Source of the DNA: Saccharothrix australiensis
GTDB taxonomy: Bacteria; Actinomycetota; Actinomycetes; Mycobacteriales; Pseudonocardiaceae
Assembly: GCF_003634935.1 (NCBI RefSeq)
Contig: NZ_RBXO01000001.1
Location: forward strand, 6,225,501-6,289,500
Reading direction: 5' to 3'
DNA length: 64,000 nucleotides
The position numbers and the translations under genes were made by a program. Of the stretch, positions 9,032-17,533 are shown in pieces; the stretch's first letter is position 1; every line of letters begins with the position of its first letter. Under the pieces are notes generated by a model. That model saw only the letters and a list, made by a program, of their open reading frames with translations, searched no databases and was not told the DNA's origin.

Positions 9032-9829
9032 TCAATCCTCCACCGTCGCGGGGGTGCGCTCCCGCTTCGGCTGCCAGGCGAGGGCCTGCCGCTCGAAGGC
9101 GAGGAGCACGGTGTTGAGGGCGTAGCCGAGGACTCCCAGCAGGACGATCCCGGCCCACATGTCGGGGAAGTCGAACTCCCGTTGGGCGATCAGGAGTTGC
9201 GACCCGATCCCGTTGTCGGTGCCGACCAGTTCGGAGACCACCATGAGCACCAGGGACAGCGACAAGCTGACCCGCAGCCCGGCGAAGATCTTCGGTGCGG
9301 CGGCCGGCAGGACGACACCGAGGACCCACTGCGCCTTGGGGATGCGGAACACCGCCGAGGTCTCGTACTTCGTCGCGTCGACGCCGCGCGCGCCGTCGAC
9401 GCTGTTGAGCAGGATCGGCCACAGCACGCCGAACACGATGGTGGCCAGCTGCATCTGCGTGCCGATGTTGAACACCAGCAGGAACACCGGCACGAGGGCC
9501 GGCGGGGGGATGGAGCGCAGGAACGTCAGCAGCGGCCCGGCGAACTGCATGGCCGTCGCGGAACGGCCGAGCGACACGCCGAGCGCGATGCCGAACACGG
9601 CGGCGATGCCCCACCCGGCGAGCAGCCTGCCGAAGCTGGGCAGCACGTGGTCGAACACCGCGTCGGTGAGGAACAACCGCTCCGCCGGGCCGGACAGCCA
9701 CAGCGTCCGGGCCGCGGCGACGATCTCCGTGGGGCGCGGGAAGAACGTGTCGTCGGCCAGCCAGGTCAGCAGCTCCCAGACCACGACGAGGCCCGCGAAC
9801 ACCGCCCAGCGCTGGAGGAACCGGGTCAC
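9032..9829 (-). CDS. ABC transporter permease, NitT/TauT (SsuC-like) family
   Basis: A 265-residue inner-membrane permease with five to six hydrophobic segments and the EAA-type loop around KYETSAVFRIPKAQWVLGVVLPAAAP that docks the ATPase. The GTG start at 9827-9829 overlaps the upstream permease stop (GTGA), so the two permeases are translationally coupled and probably form a heterodimer. Upstream in-frame extensions lie entirely inside the other permease gene and were not used. Confidence 0.9.
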   Translation of the reverse strand: MTRFLQRWAVFAGLVVVWELLTWLADDTFFPRPTEIVAAARTLWLSGPAERLFLTDAVFDHVLPSFGRLLAGWGIAAVFGIALGVSLGRSATAMQFAGPLLTFLRSIPPPALVPVFLLVFNIGTQMQLATIVFGVLWPILLNSVDGARGVDATKYETSAVFRIPKAQWVLGVVLPAAAPKIFAGLRVSLSLSLVLMVVSELVGTDNGIGSQLLIAQREFDFPDMWAGIVLLGVLGYALNTVLLAFERQALAWQPKRERTPATVED

Positions 9830-10599
9830 GACCGCCCCCCGGTGGCCGGGCTCCACGCGACCCAACGGCGTTGGGCGCGTTCCAGCCCCTCGTTCACCGC
9901 GAACCCGATGACACCCGCGACCACGGTCCCGGCGAGGACCAGGTCCATGCGGCCACCGCCGCTGCGCGCCTCCATGATGAACTGCCCGATCCCGCCGGAC
10001 CCGCCCGCCAGCAGCTCCACGCTGACCAGCACGACGAGGCTCGTCGTGGCGGCGAGGCGGATGCCGGTGAGGACGAACGGCAGCGCGCTGGGCAGCGCCA
10101 CGGAGAACAACACCCGCACCCGGCCGGTGCCGAACACGCGGGCCGTCTCGACCAGCAGGGGGTCCAGCTCGTCGAGCGCGTAGACGGTGTTGAACAGGAT
10201 CGGCCACACCGCCGCGTACACGGCGAGCGAGATCTTCATCTCCGGGCCGACGCCCAGCAGCAGGATGGCCAGCGGGATCAGCGCGACCGACGGGATCGGC
10301 CGCAGGAACTCCACGACGGAGCGGGTCGCGTGCCGCACGGCCGGGACGGTGCCCAGCACCAGTCCCAACGGGACGGCGATCGCGACGGACAGCCCCACCG
10401 CGATCGCCAACGCGAGCACGGTGGCGATGAGGTCGCGCAGGAACGACTCGTCACCGAGCAGCCCGATCAACTCGACACCCACCACCGAAGGCGGCGGTAA
10501 GTACTCCACGTGAACCAGTCCGGACCGGCCGAACAGCTCCCAGATGACGAGGAACCCGGTCACACCGAGCAGTCCCCGGGTGAGCGCACGCACGCGCAA
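9826..10599 (-). CDS. ABC transporter permease, NitT/TauT (SsuC-like) family
   Basis: A 257-residue permease paralogous to its neighbour, with the same fold and the EAA loop 'ELDPLLVETARVFGTGRVRVLFSVALPSA' in its middle. It is first in the permease-permease-ATPase operon. The start is ambiguous: TTG at 10597-10599 has GGAAG about 8 nt upstream, while the GTG two codons later is equally possible. Two different permease subunits instead of a homodimer is less common in this transporter family. Confidence 0.88.
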   Translation of the reverse strand: MRVRALTRGLLGVTGFLVIWELFGRSGLVHVEYLPPPSVVGVELIGLLGDESFLRDLIATVLALAIAVGLSVAIAVPLGLVLGTVPAVRHATRSVVEFLRPIPSVALIPLAILLLGVGPEMKISLAVYAAVWPILFNTVYALDELDPLLVETARVFGTGRVRVLFSVALPSALPFVLTGIRLAATTSLVVLVSVELLAGGSGGIGQFIMEARSGGGRMDLVLAGTVVAGVIGFAVNEGLERAQRRWVAWSPATGGRS

Positions 10600-10787
10600 C
10601 GCCTACTTCCAGTTGATCAATCCCAGCCAACCCGGCTCAATCTAGAGAGTCAGCCCCCATCGCGACAATGCGTGCACGGAAAATTACTGTCACGAATATC
10701 CACCGGTCGGGACGCCGCACCTGACAGCCCGGAGGACACCACGACGCCCGAGCCCCGCCACCCCGCCGGACTGAAGCCCTTCAGGTT
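10600..10787. other. Intergenic stretch upstream of the permease operon
   Basis: No gene is supported. It should contain the promoter of the permease operon. At 10771-10784 a short perfect stem (CTGAAG/CTTCAG) is followed by GTTTTC and directly abuts the large palindrome that begins at 10788. Confidence 0.4.
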
Positions 10788-11127
10788 TTCGGAGCAACGG
10801 GACCACGGCAGGGTGACCACAACGGCGAGGTGACCGGAAGGTACGCAGGTCTTGGACGGTCGTCGGGGACGCCACGCAAAACGACCACCCCATCGCCTGT
10901 GTACGAATCCGCCGCTCGGACCTCCCGTCTGTTCGGCCTCGGGTGCGCCGCGACCAAGGTCGCTGCTGGTCAGAGCCGGAACAGACGGAAGATCGGCGCG
11001 GCGGATTCGTACCCAGGCGGAGGGGTGGTCAAGCTGCGTGGCGTCCCCGACGACCATCCAAGACCTGCGAGGCTTCCTGGCACGTTGAGTCCGTGGTCAC
11101 CCTGCTGTGGTCCCGTTGCTTCGGAAG
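10788..11127. repeat. 340-bp imperfect palindrome (possible MITE or long-hairpin element)
   Basis: The left half (10788-10956) and the reverse complement of the right half (10957-11127) match by eye at roughly 80-85 percent. Shared blocks include GCAACGGGACCAC, GCAGGGTGACCAC, GCAGGTCTTGGA, GGTCGTCGGGGACGCCACGC, GACCACCCC, GTACGAATCCGCCG and CCGTCTGTTC. The centre is GCGACC-AA-GGTCGC at 10950-10963. Small open frames on both strands fall inside but look like by-products of the symmetry. It lies between the permease operon and the 3' end of rluB, where the core gene order stops. No transposase is present and no clear target duplication was seen. Confidence 0.85.
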
Positions 11128-11182
11128 GACGAGCAGAGGACGCGAACCGGGGGTCAGGGGCCGCTGGTCGCGGGGGCGGCGT

Positions 11183-11923
11183 CTACAGGCCGACGGCCTT
11201 GTAGAGGGAGCCGACCTCCTGGCGGTTCAGCACGCGCATCGAGCCGGGCCGCTGGTTGCCCAGCCGCACCTCGCCGACGGCCGTGCGCACCAGGCTCTCC
11301 ACCGGGTGGCCGACCGCCTCCAACAGGCGGCGCACGATGTGCTTGCGGCCCTCGTGGATCACGACCTCCACCAGGGCGCGGCCGGGCGCGGAGGACAGCA
11401 GCTTGAACGAGTCGACCTTGACCGGCCCGTCCTCCAGCTCGATGCCCGCGCGCAGGCGCTTACCGACATCCTTCGCCACCGGTCCGGGCACCTCGGCCAC
11501 GTACGTCTTGGACACGCCGTAGGACGGGTGCATGAGGCGGTGCGCGAGGTCGCCGTCATTGGTCAGCAGCAGCAGGCCCTCGGTGTCCGCGTCGAGCCGT
11601 CCGACGTGGAACAGGCGCTCCTTGCGGTGGACGAGGTAGTCGCCGACGCACGGCCGGTGCGTCTCGTCGTGCATGGTCGACAGCACGCCGCGCGGCTTGT
11701 TCAGCACGAGCGTGACCACGTCGTCCTTGAGCACCACCCGCACGCCGTCGACGTGCACGACGGCGGTCTCGGGGTCGATCCGGCGGCCCTGCTCGCGCAC
11801 GACCTCGCCGTCGACCTGGACGCGGCCCAGCTCGATCAGCTCTTCGGCCACGCGTCGTGAGGCGATGCCCGCCTTGGCGAGCACCTTCTGGAGCCGAATC
11901 CCTTCGGGTCCTTGGTCAGACAT
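11183..11923 (-). CDS. rluB: Ribosomal large subunit pseudouridine synthase, RluB/RsuA family
   Basis: A 246-residue rRNA pseudouridine synthase. An N-terminal S4 RNA-binding domain (about 5-65: LQKVLAKAGIASRRVAEELI) is followed by the catalytic domain with the motif GRLDADTEGLLLLTNDG near 107, whose Asp is the nucleophile. By family it isomerises a uridine of 23S rRNA helix 90-92 (RluB) or 16S (RsuA); the context downstream of scpB favours RluB as annotated in actinobacteria. Start ATG 11921-11923 overlaps the scpB stop by 8 bp. In related genomes cmk and der follow; here the palindromic element does. Confidence 0.93.
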   Translation of the reverse strand: MSDQGPEGIRLQKVLAKAGIASRRVAEELIELGRVQVDGEVVREQGRRIDPETAVVHVDGVRVVLKDDVVTLVLNKPRGVLSTMHDETHRPCVGDYLVHRKERLFHVGRLDADTEGLLLLTNDGDLAHRLMHPSYGVSKTYVAEVPGPVAKDVGKRLRAGIELEDGPVKVDSFKLLSSAPGRALVEVVIHEGRKHIVRRLLEAVGHPVESLVRTAVGEVRLGNQRPGSMRVLNRQEVGSLYKAVGL

Positions 11924-12623
11924 CGTCGATCGCATCCACTTCGGGCAGGAGGGGGGCGATCGGCGGCAGGTCGTCCAGCGACGACAGCCCCAACCGCTCC
12001 AGGAACAGTTCGGTCGTGCGGTAAAGGATGCCACCCGTGTCGGGGTCCGTGCCCGTCTCGGCGATGAGCCCGCGCGCGACCAGCGTGCGGATCACCCCGT
12101 CGACGTTGACGCCGCGCACCGCCGCCACGCGGGCCCGCGTGACGGGCTGCCGGTAGGCGATGACGGCCAGGGTCTCCAGCGCGGCCCTGGTGAGCTTGGC
12201 CCGCTGCCCGTCCAGCAGCAGCTTCTCCACGAATGGCGCGAAGCGGTCCCGCGTGTAGAACCGCCAGCCGTCACCGATTCTACGCAGGTCGATCCCGCTG
12301 CCCTGTTCGGTGTAGCGGGCGGACATCGCGCGGAGGGCCTTCGTGACGCGCCTCACGGGCTGCTCGAACACGCCGGCGAGCTGCTTCTCGTCGATCGGGG
12401 TGTCCACGACGAGCAGCACGGACTCCAGCGCGCCCTCGAACTCGCGGTCGTCGGAGAGGTCGGGCAGCCCGGACTCCTCGGCGGCCTCGCCGGGGGCCTC
12501 GGCCGGGTCGGGGTCCTGGGCAGCCGCGCCGGGGTCCGACACCACGGGGTCCGGCGTCACCGGATCGGGTGCCGGGAACAGGCCCGCGTCCGGTCCGCCT
12601 GCGGTGCGCTCCAGCTCGGTCAC
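11916..12623 (-). CDS. scpB: Segregation and condensation protein B
   Basis: A 235-residue ScpB, the winged-helix partner of ScpA and SMC in the bacterial condensin that compacts and segregates chromosomes. The first ~65 residues are Pro/Asp/Ala-rich and probably disordered; two winged-helix domains follow (FEGALESVLLVVDTPIDEKQLA..., then RAALETLAVIAYRQPVTRARV... with ALIAETGTDPDTGG), ending in LGLSSLDDLPPIAPLLPEVD. The GTG start at 12621-12623 overlaps the scpA stop (GTGA). Confidence 0.93.
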   Translation of the reverse strand: MTELERTAGGPDAGLFPAPDPVTPDPVVSDPGAAAQDPDPAEAPGEAAEESGLPDLSDDREFEGALESVLLVVDTPIDEKQLAGVFEQPVRRVTKALRAMSARYTEQGSGIDLRRIGDGWRFYTRDRFAPFVEKLLLDGQRAKLTRAALETLAVIAYRQPVTRARVAAVRGVNVDGVIRTLVARGLIAETGTDPDTGGILYRTTELFLERLGLSSLDDLPPIAPLLPEVDAIDDV

Positions 12624-13453
12624 CCGTACTCCTCGTCCTCGTCCCACGCCCGCGCACCGGCCTCCTCGGCGGTGCCGCCGACCCACGTGATGCGCAGCTC
12701 ACCCAGCGGGTCCGGCTGCTCGAACGCCAGCACCTGCTCCCGGTACAGCTCCAGCAGCGCCAGGAAGCGGGCCACGACCTCCATCGTCTCGCCGCACTCG
12801 GCGACGATCTCGGCGAACGTCGCCGTGCCGAGCCGCGCCAGCAGCTCGCGCAGCAGCCCGGCGTGCTCGCGCACCGAGACGCGGTGCTGGTGGACGTGCG
12901 CGGTGGACACGGTGCGCGGTGGCCTGGGCCGGAAGACGGCGGCGGCGATCTCCGCGAACCGCCGCGCGTCCACGCCCAGCATCACCTCGGGCAGCAGGCC
13001 CTCGTACCGCTCCTCCAACGCCACCGACCTGGGGTAACGCCGGTACGCGCCCTGCTCCAGCTCGGCGAACAGCGCCGCGACCTGCTTGTACGCCCGGTAC
13101 TGGAGCAGCCGCGCGAACAGCAGGTCGCGCGCCTCCAGCAGCGCCAGGTCCTCCTCGTCCTCCACGTCGCCCTGCGGCAGCAGGCGGGCCGCCTTGAGGT
13201 CGAGCAGCGTGGCGGCGATGACCAGGAACTCGGTCGTCTCGTCCAGGTCCCAGCCGTCGCCCAGCGCCCGGATGTGCGCGATGAAGTCGTCCGTGACCTG
13301 GTGCAGCGCGACCTCGGTCACGTCCAGGGTGTGCTGCGAGATCAACTGGAGCAGCAGGTCGAACGGGCCCTCGAAGTTCGTGAGCCTGACCTTGAACCGG
13401 CCGTCGGGCGCTTCCTCGGCGGGCACCTCGTCGGCTGTGGCGGCACCGCTCAC
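12620..13453 (-). CDS. scpA: Segregation and condensation protein A
   Basis: A 277-residue kleisin that bridges the SMC heads and binds ScpB. The N-terminal motif FEGPFDLLLQLISQHTLDVTEV is the SMC-neck-binding helix region, and the C-terminal winged helix (TFAEIVAECGETMEVVARFLALLELYREQ) is the SMC-cap-binding domain. The linker carries an acidic DVEDEEDLALLEARDLLFARL stretch. The GTG start at 13451-13453 overlaps the upstream gene's stop by 4 bp. Confidence 0.94.
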   Translation of the reverse strand: MSGAATADEVPAEEAPDGRFKVRLTNFEGPFDLLLQLISQHTLDVTEVALHQVTDDFIAHIRALGDGWDLDETTEFLVIAATLLDLKAARLLPQGDVEDEEDLALLEARDLLFARLLQYRAYKQVAALFAELEQGAYRRYPRSVALEERYEGLLPEVMLGVDARRFAEIAAAVFRPRPPRTVSTAHVHQHRVSVREHAGLLRELLARLGTATFAEIVAECGETMEVVARFLALLELYREQVLAFEQPDPLGELRITWVGGTAEEAGARAWDEDEEYG

Positions 13454-13944
13454 TGCTCGCGCAACCTCCGCACGAGCAGGGACTCCCCGCCGTGCTCCTC
13501 CAGGTCGTCCAGCACGATCGCGATCGCCTCGCGCACGACGCGGCCCCGGTCGACGGCGAGCCCGTGCCGTCCGCGCAGGTCCAGCCTGGCGTGCTCCAGG
13601 GCCAGCAGTTCCTCGTCGGACACGTACACGGTGATCTTGGTGGAGTGCTTCTGGCGACCGGTGCCGCGGCGCGGCGCCTGCGGTGCCGCGGAATCGGGCA
13701 CGGCGGAGTCGGGCGCTGCGGGATCGGGCACGGCGGAGTCGGGTGCGGCGGAGTCGGGCGCGGCACCCCGGCCGGCCCGGCCCCGGCCGGCGGCACCCCG
13801 ACCCGCCGCGTCCTGACCTGCGGCGTCCCGGTCGGCGGCGTCCTCCACCGGCCGGCCCGGCGCGGGCACGGCGGTGTCGAGGACCGACGGGCTGGTGAGG
13901 CGGAACAGTTCGGACGCGCCCGGCAGTGATGGGCGTCGGGTCAC
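13450..13944 (-). CDS. Conserved small protein with ribbon-helix-helix-like C-terminus, between parA and scpA
   Basis: A 164-residue protein in three parts: a short N-terminus (SELFRLTSPSVLD), an Ala/Pro/Asp/Ser low-complexity linker (about 28-90) made of repeated PDSAA/PDSAV units, and a C-terminal ~70-residue domain (STKITVYVSDEELLALEHARLDL..., GRVVREAIAIVL). The last part has the beta strand plus two-helix pattern of RHH (CopG/ParD-like) DNA-binding proteins; that fold is inference. A gene at this place is common between the ParA-like ATPase and scpA in actinobacteria, suggesting a role with ParA. Both ends overlap neighbours by 4 bp. Confidence 0.75.
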   Translation of the reverse strand: MTRRPSLPGASELFRLTSPSVLDTAVPAPGRPVEDAADRDAAGQDAAGRGAAGRGRAGRGAAPDSAAPDSAVPDPAAPDSAVPDSAAPQAPRRGTGRQKHSTKITVYVSDEELLALEHARLDLRGRHGLAVDRGRVVREAIAIVLDDLEEHGGESLLVRRLREQ

Positions 13945-14912
13945 CGGGCGATCACCTCGCGCGCCAGCGCGCGGTACGCCTTCGCGCCCGCGGAACGGGG
14001 CGCCCACCGGGTGATCGGCTCGCCGGCCACGGTGGTCTCCGGGAACCGGACCGTGCGGTTGATCACCGTGTCGAACACGACGTCGCCGAACGCCTCCACC
14101 ACCCGCGCCATCACCTCGCGCGAGTGCAGGGTGCGCGGGTCGTACATGGTGGCCAGTATCCCGGTGATCTCCAGCTTCGGGTTCAACCGCTCCCTGACCT
14201 TCTCGATGGTGTCTATCAACAGGGCGACGCCGCGCAGGCTGAAGAACTCGCACTCCAGCGGGATGAGGACGCCGTCCGCCGCCGCGAGGGCGTTGACCGT
14301 GAGCAGGCCGAGCGACGGCTGGCAGTCCACCAGCACGTAGTCGTAGTGGTCGATGACCGGGCGCAGCGTGCGGACCAGGGTGTGCTCGCGGCCCACCTCC
14401 GACACCAGCTGGATCTCCGCCGCCGACAGGTCGATGTTGCTGGGCAGCAGGTCCATGTCCTCGACCGGCGTCTGCATGATCACGTCGCGGACGGTGACGT
14501 CGCGCTCCATGATGACGTTGTAGATCGTCTGGTCGAGCTGGTGCGGGTGCACGCCGAGGCCGACCGACAGCGCGCCCTGCGGGTCGAAGTCGACCAGCAG
14601 CACGCGCCGCCCGTACTCGGTCAGCGCCGCGCCGAGGTTGATGGTGGACGTGGTCTTGCCGACCCCGCCCTTCTGGTTGCAGATGGCGAGGATCTTCGCC
14701 GGGCCGTGGTGGGCGATGAGCGGCGGCTCGGGCACGGTGCGCAGCGGGCGCCCGGTGGGGCCCATGTCGCCGGCGACCTGCTCCGCGGCGTCCTCCTCGG
14801 TCGGCGCGGCGTGCGGGGCGAGGCTCAGCTCGACCGACGCCCGCGGCACACCGGACGCCTGCGCGCGCGGTGGTGGGCTGTCCCACGCGCCCGCGTGTTC
14901 CGGTGTCGACAT
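13941..14912 (-). CDS. parA: ParA-like chromosome partitioning ATPase
   Basis: A 323-residue Walker-type ATPase of the ParA/Soj family. The deviant Walker A KGGVGKTT is at 81-88, Walker A' DFDPQGAL follows near 108, and the LVDCQPSLGLLTVNAL segment carries Walker B. An Ala/Pro-rich N-terminal arm of ~70 residues precedes the core. Linked to scpAB it is the second, condensin-associated ParA of actinobacteria, not the one beside parB at oriC. Start ATG 14910-14912 has GGGAAGG about 4 nt upstream and replaces a longer frame to 14975. Confidence 0.92.
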   Translation of the reverse strand: MSTPEHAGAWDSPPPRAQASGVPRASVELSLAPHAAPTEEDAAEQVAGDMGPTGRPLRTVPEPPLIAHHGPAKILAICNQKGGVGKTTSTINLGAALTEYGRRVLLVDFDPQGALSVGLGVHPHQLDQTIYNVIMERDVTVRDVIMQTPVEDMDLLPSNIDLSAAEIQLVSEVGREHTLVRTLRPVIDHYDYVLVDCQPSLGLLTVNALAAADGVLIPLECEFFSLRGVALLIDTIEKVRERLNPKLEITGILATMYDPRTLHSREVMARVVEAFGDVVFDTVINRTVRFPETTVAGEPITRWAPRSAGAKAYRALAREVIAR

Positions 14913-15018
14913 CGCCTTCCCGATTCCTAGTCCTCTGCCTGGGCGCAGCCTAAGCACACCACCGCACACCGGCAACGCGCCTCGCCGTGGCGCGTCCGAG
15001 CAGTTCTCACCGCGGTCC

Positions 15019-15345
15019 TCACCGGACGGCGGCGGTCCGGTCGGCCGCCCTGAGCACCACGTCGAGCAGGCCGGGGAACAGCGCGTCGAGGTCGTCCCGG
15101 CGCAGCGACACCCAGCGCTGGTTGCCGCACGCCCTGGTCCGGGTGATGCCCGCCTCGCGCAGCACGCGCAGGTGCTGGGACAGGGTGGACTTGGCGACGT
15201 CCACCGAGAGCGCGCCGCAGCACCGCTCGCCGTCGGCCTCGATCTGGAGGACGACGGCCAGCCTCGTGGCGTCGCTCAACGCGTGCAACACGGCGCCGAG
15301 TTCGATGTCGGCGGCGTCCGGCTCGTCGATGTTCGGCACCGGCAC
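15019..15345 (-). CDS. ArsR-family transcriptional regulator
   Basis: A 108-residue winged-helix repressor-type protein. The helix-turn-helix KSTLSQHLRVLREAGITRTRACGN (about 65-90) and the following wing are typical. A CC pair in ERCCGALSV sits where ArsR/SmtB proteins hold metal-binding cysteines, but the usual second Cys of CVC and other metal ligands are not obvious; a NxY/redox-type or metal sensor are both possible. The GTG start is preceded by GGAGGA at good spacing. It is monocistronic between parA and xerD, so its target is unclear. Confidence 0.9.
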   Translation of the reverse strand: MPVPNIDEPDAADIELGAVLHALSDATRLAVVLQIEADGERCCGALSVDVAKSTLSQHLRVLREAGITRTRACGNQRWVSLRRDDLDALFPGLLDVVLRAADRTAAVR

Positions 15346-15446
15346 GGCTCCTCCAGCTTGTCGCGTCCGGGGTGGGCCTTGTGTCTACGTCGTCGGTCGG
15401 TGGGACGTCACCCCTGTGGCAGGTCACCCGAAAGGCTGGCACCCGA

Positions 15447-15460
15447 GTGGGTTCACCCAC
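15447..15460. promoter_or_regulatory. Short inverted repeat upstream of the arsR-type gene
   Basis: GTGGGT-TC-ACCCAC between the end of xerD and the start of the ArsR-family gene. It could be the regulator's own operator or a weak hairpin after xerD. It is short, so the assignment is tentative. Confidence 0.35.
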
Positions 15461-15476
15461 AGTACCCGTAGGTGGC

Positions 15477-16358
15477 TCATGTTCCACCGGTCGCACGGGG
15501 GTGGGCGGTCGCGTAGACCTCCCGCAGGGTGTTCACCGTGACCAGCGTGTACACCTGGGTGGTCGTCACCGAGGCGTGGCCGAGCAGCTCCTGCACCACG
15601 CGGACGTCCGCGCCGCCCTCCAGCAGGTGGGTGGCGAACGAGTGCCGCAGCGTGTGCGGCGACACCTTCGCCGCGATGCCCGCGCGCTCGCCCGCGGTCC
15701 GCAGCACCTGCCACGCCGTCTGCCGGGACAACCGGCCGCCCCTGGCGTTGAGGAACAGCGCCGGCGTGCCCCGCTTGACCAGCGCAGGCCGGACGCGCAC
15801 CAGGTACGCCTCCAGCGCGGCCAGCGCCGGGCGGCCCACCGGCACCAGGCGCTGCCGCCCGCCCTTGCCGTCGAGCAGCACCGTCCGCTCGGCGGTGTCC
15901 ACGTCGTCCACGTCCAGGCCCACCACCTCGGAGATCCGCGCGCCGCTGGAGTACAGCAGCTCCAGCAGGGCGCGGTCGCGCGGGTTCGCGGGCGCCTCCA
16001 GCAGCCGCAGCACGTCGTCCACCGGCAGCGCCTTGGGCAGGCGGCGCGGCGGGGTCGGCGGGCGCACGTCCCGCGCCGGGTCGGTCGGCGACCGCCCCTC
16101 CAGGTGCGCGAACCGGTGCAGCCCGCGCACGGCGACCAGCGCGCGGGCGGCGGACGACTCGGCCAGGCCGGACTCGCGCAGACCCGCCAGGAAGTCACCG
16201 ACCACCGCCTCGGTGACGTCCGCCGGCCGGGTGATGCCCCGAGCGTCCAGGTGCTCCGCGTAGCGGCGCAGGTCGCGGGCGTAGGAGTCCAGGGTGTTGC
16301 GGGCGGTGCCCCGTTCCACCGCGAGGTGGTCCAGGAACGCCGTGATCACGTCCCTCAC
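15477..16358 (-). CDS. xerD: Site-specific tyrosine recombinase XerD
   Basis: A 293-residue tyrosine recombinase that resolves chromosome dimers at dif, normally with XerC and FtsK. It has the N-terminal SAM-like arm-binding domain ([23 protein letters not shown]) and a catalytic domain with Arg in SGARISE (near 143), HTLRHSF (near 236), LLGHASV (near 259) and the nucleophile Tyr in TTTQVYT (near 268). Length is normal. The GTG start overlaps the ald stop by 4 bp. Placement between ald and pyrG-NUDIX matches actinobacterial XerD rather than an integrase; no attachment site or phage genes are nearby. Confidence 0.93.
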   Translation of the reverse strand: MRDVITAFLDHLAVERGTARNTLDSYARDLRRYAEHLDARGITRPADVTEAVVGDFLAGLRESGLAESSAARALVAVRGLHRFAHLEGRSPTDPARDVRPPTPPRRLPKALPVDDVLRLLEAPANPRDRALLELLYSSGARISEVVGLDVDDVDTAERTVLLDGKGGRQRLVPVGRPALAALEAYLVRVRPALVKRGTPALFLNARGGRLSRQTAWQVLRTAGERAGIAAKVSPHTLRHSFATHLLEGGADVRVVQELLGHASVTTTQVYTLVTVNTLREVYATAHPRATGGT

Positions 16359-17464
16359 GACTGCGCCAAGGGGACGTGCGGCAGGCCGTGCGCCCTGGCC
16401 ACCTCCGCCAGCGCGATCGTGCCGCGCACCGCGTTCACCCCTCTCGCCAGCGCCGGGTCGTCACCCACGGCCCGCCGAAAACCCTTGTCCGCCAACGCGA
16501 TCACGTAAGGCAGTGTGACGTTCGTCAGCGCCCACGTCGAGGTGTGCGGCACGGCGCCCGGCATGTTCGCGACGCAGTAGAACACCGACTCGTGCACCCG
16601 GAACGTCGGGGCGTCGTGCGTGGTCGGCCGCGAGTCGGCGAAGCAGCCGCCCTGGTCGATCGCGACGTCCACCAGCACCGAGCCGGGCCGCATCGTCGCC
16701 ACCAGGTCGTTGTCCACCAGCGTCGGGGCCTTCGCGCCGGGCACCAGCACCGCGCCGATCACGAGGTCCGCCCAGCGGCACGCCTTCGCCACCTCGTAGG
16801 AGTTGCCGGCGACCGTCCGCAGGTCGCCCCGGTAGGCGAAGTCGACCTGCCGCAGCCGGTCGACGTTCGTGTCCAGCACGACGACGTCGGCCCGGAAGCC
16901 CAGCGCGATCGCGGCGGCGTTCATCCCCGCCACCCCCGCGCCGAGCACCGCCACCTTGCCCGCCGGGACACCCGGCACACCGCCGAGCAGCACGCCGCGC
17001 CCGCCCTGCGTCCGCTCCAGGCAGCGCGCACCGACCTGGGTGGCCATCCGCCCGGCGACCTCGCTCATCGGCGCGAGCAGCGGCAACGAGCCGTCGGGCA
17101 GCTGCACCGTCTCGTAGGCGATGGCGTCGACGCCGGCGGCGACGATCGCGCGCGTGCACTCGGCGTTCGCCGCGAGGTGCAGGTAGGCGAACAGCACCTG
17201 GCCCGGCCGCATCCGGTGGAACTCCTCGGCGACCGGCTCCTTGACCTTCAGCACCAGCTCCGCCGCGCCCCACACGTCGTCGGCGTGCGCGGCGATCCGC
17301 GCGCCGGCGGCGGCGAACTCGGCGTCCGGGATCGCGCTGCCGTGCCCGGCGCCCGCCTCGATCAGCACCTCGTGCCCGCGGCGCACCAGCTCGACCACGC
17401 CCGCGGGCGTGATCGCCACCCGGTACTCGTGGTTCTTCACCTCACGCGGCACTCCGACCAGCAC
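16355..17464 (-). CDS. ald: Alanine dehydrogenase
   Basis: A 369-residue NAD-dependent L-alanine dehydrogenase (pyruvate + NH4 + NADH to alanine). N-terminal [20 protein letters not shown] is the family signature; the catalytic Lys lies in VLKVKEP (near 74), His in YLHLAANAE (near 95), and the NAD motif [10 protein letters not shown] near 175. The start GTG at 17462-17464 gives a standard N-terminus. It is coupled to xerD by a 4-bp overlap and divergent from the TM2 gene. Confidence 0.95.
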   Translation of the reverse strand: MLVGVPREVKNHEYRVAITPAGVVELVRRGHEVLIEAGAGHGSAIPDAEFAAAGARIAAHADDVWGAAELVLKVKEPVAEEFHRMRPGQVLFAYLHLAANAECTRAIVAAGVDAIAYETVQLPDGSLPLLAPMSEVAGRMATQVGARCLERTQGGRGVLLGGVPGVPAGKVAVLGAGVAGMNAAAIALGFRADVVVLDTNVDRLRQVDFAYRGDLRTVAGNSYEVAKACRWADLVIGAVLVPGAKAPTLVDNDLVATMRPGSVLVDVAIDQGGCFADSRPTTHDAPTFRVHESVFYCVANMPGAVPHTSTWALTNVTLPYVIALADKGFRRAVGDDPALARGVNAVRGTIALAEVARAHGLPHVPLAQS

Positions 17465-17533
17465 CAGGTCAGCGTAGGTCGGCCGGCGCGTTCCGGCTGG
17501 ACAGGGCGTCGGCTGCTGTTAGCGTCTCGGCCT

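Noticed and set aside
10690..11088. Small proteins of 67-135 residues in both directions within the palindrome
   Set aside because: They read symmetrical sequence on both strands, lack ribosome-binding sites and have no recognised family.
15477..16358. Tyrosine recombinase as a sign of an integrated element
   Set aside because: Context and full set of motifs match the housekeeping XerD beside ald and the pyrG-NUDIX genes; no phage, plasmid or attachment-site signature is nearby.
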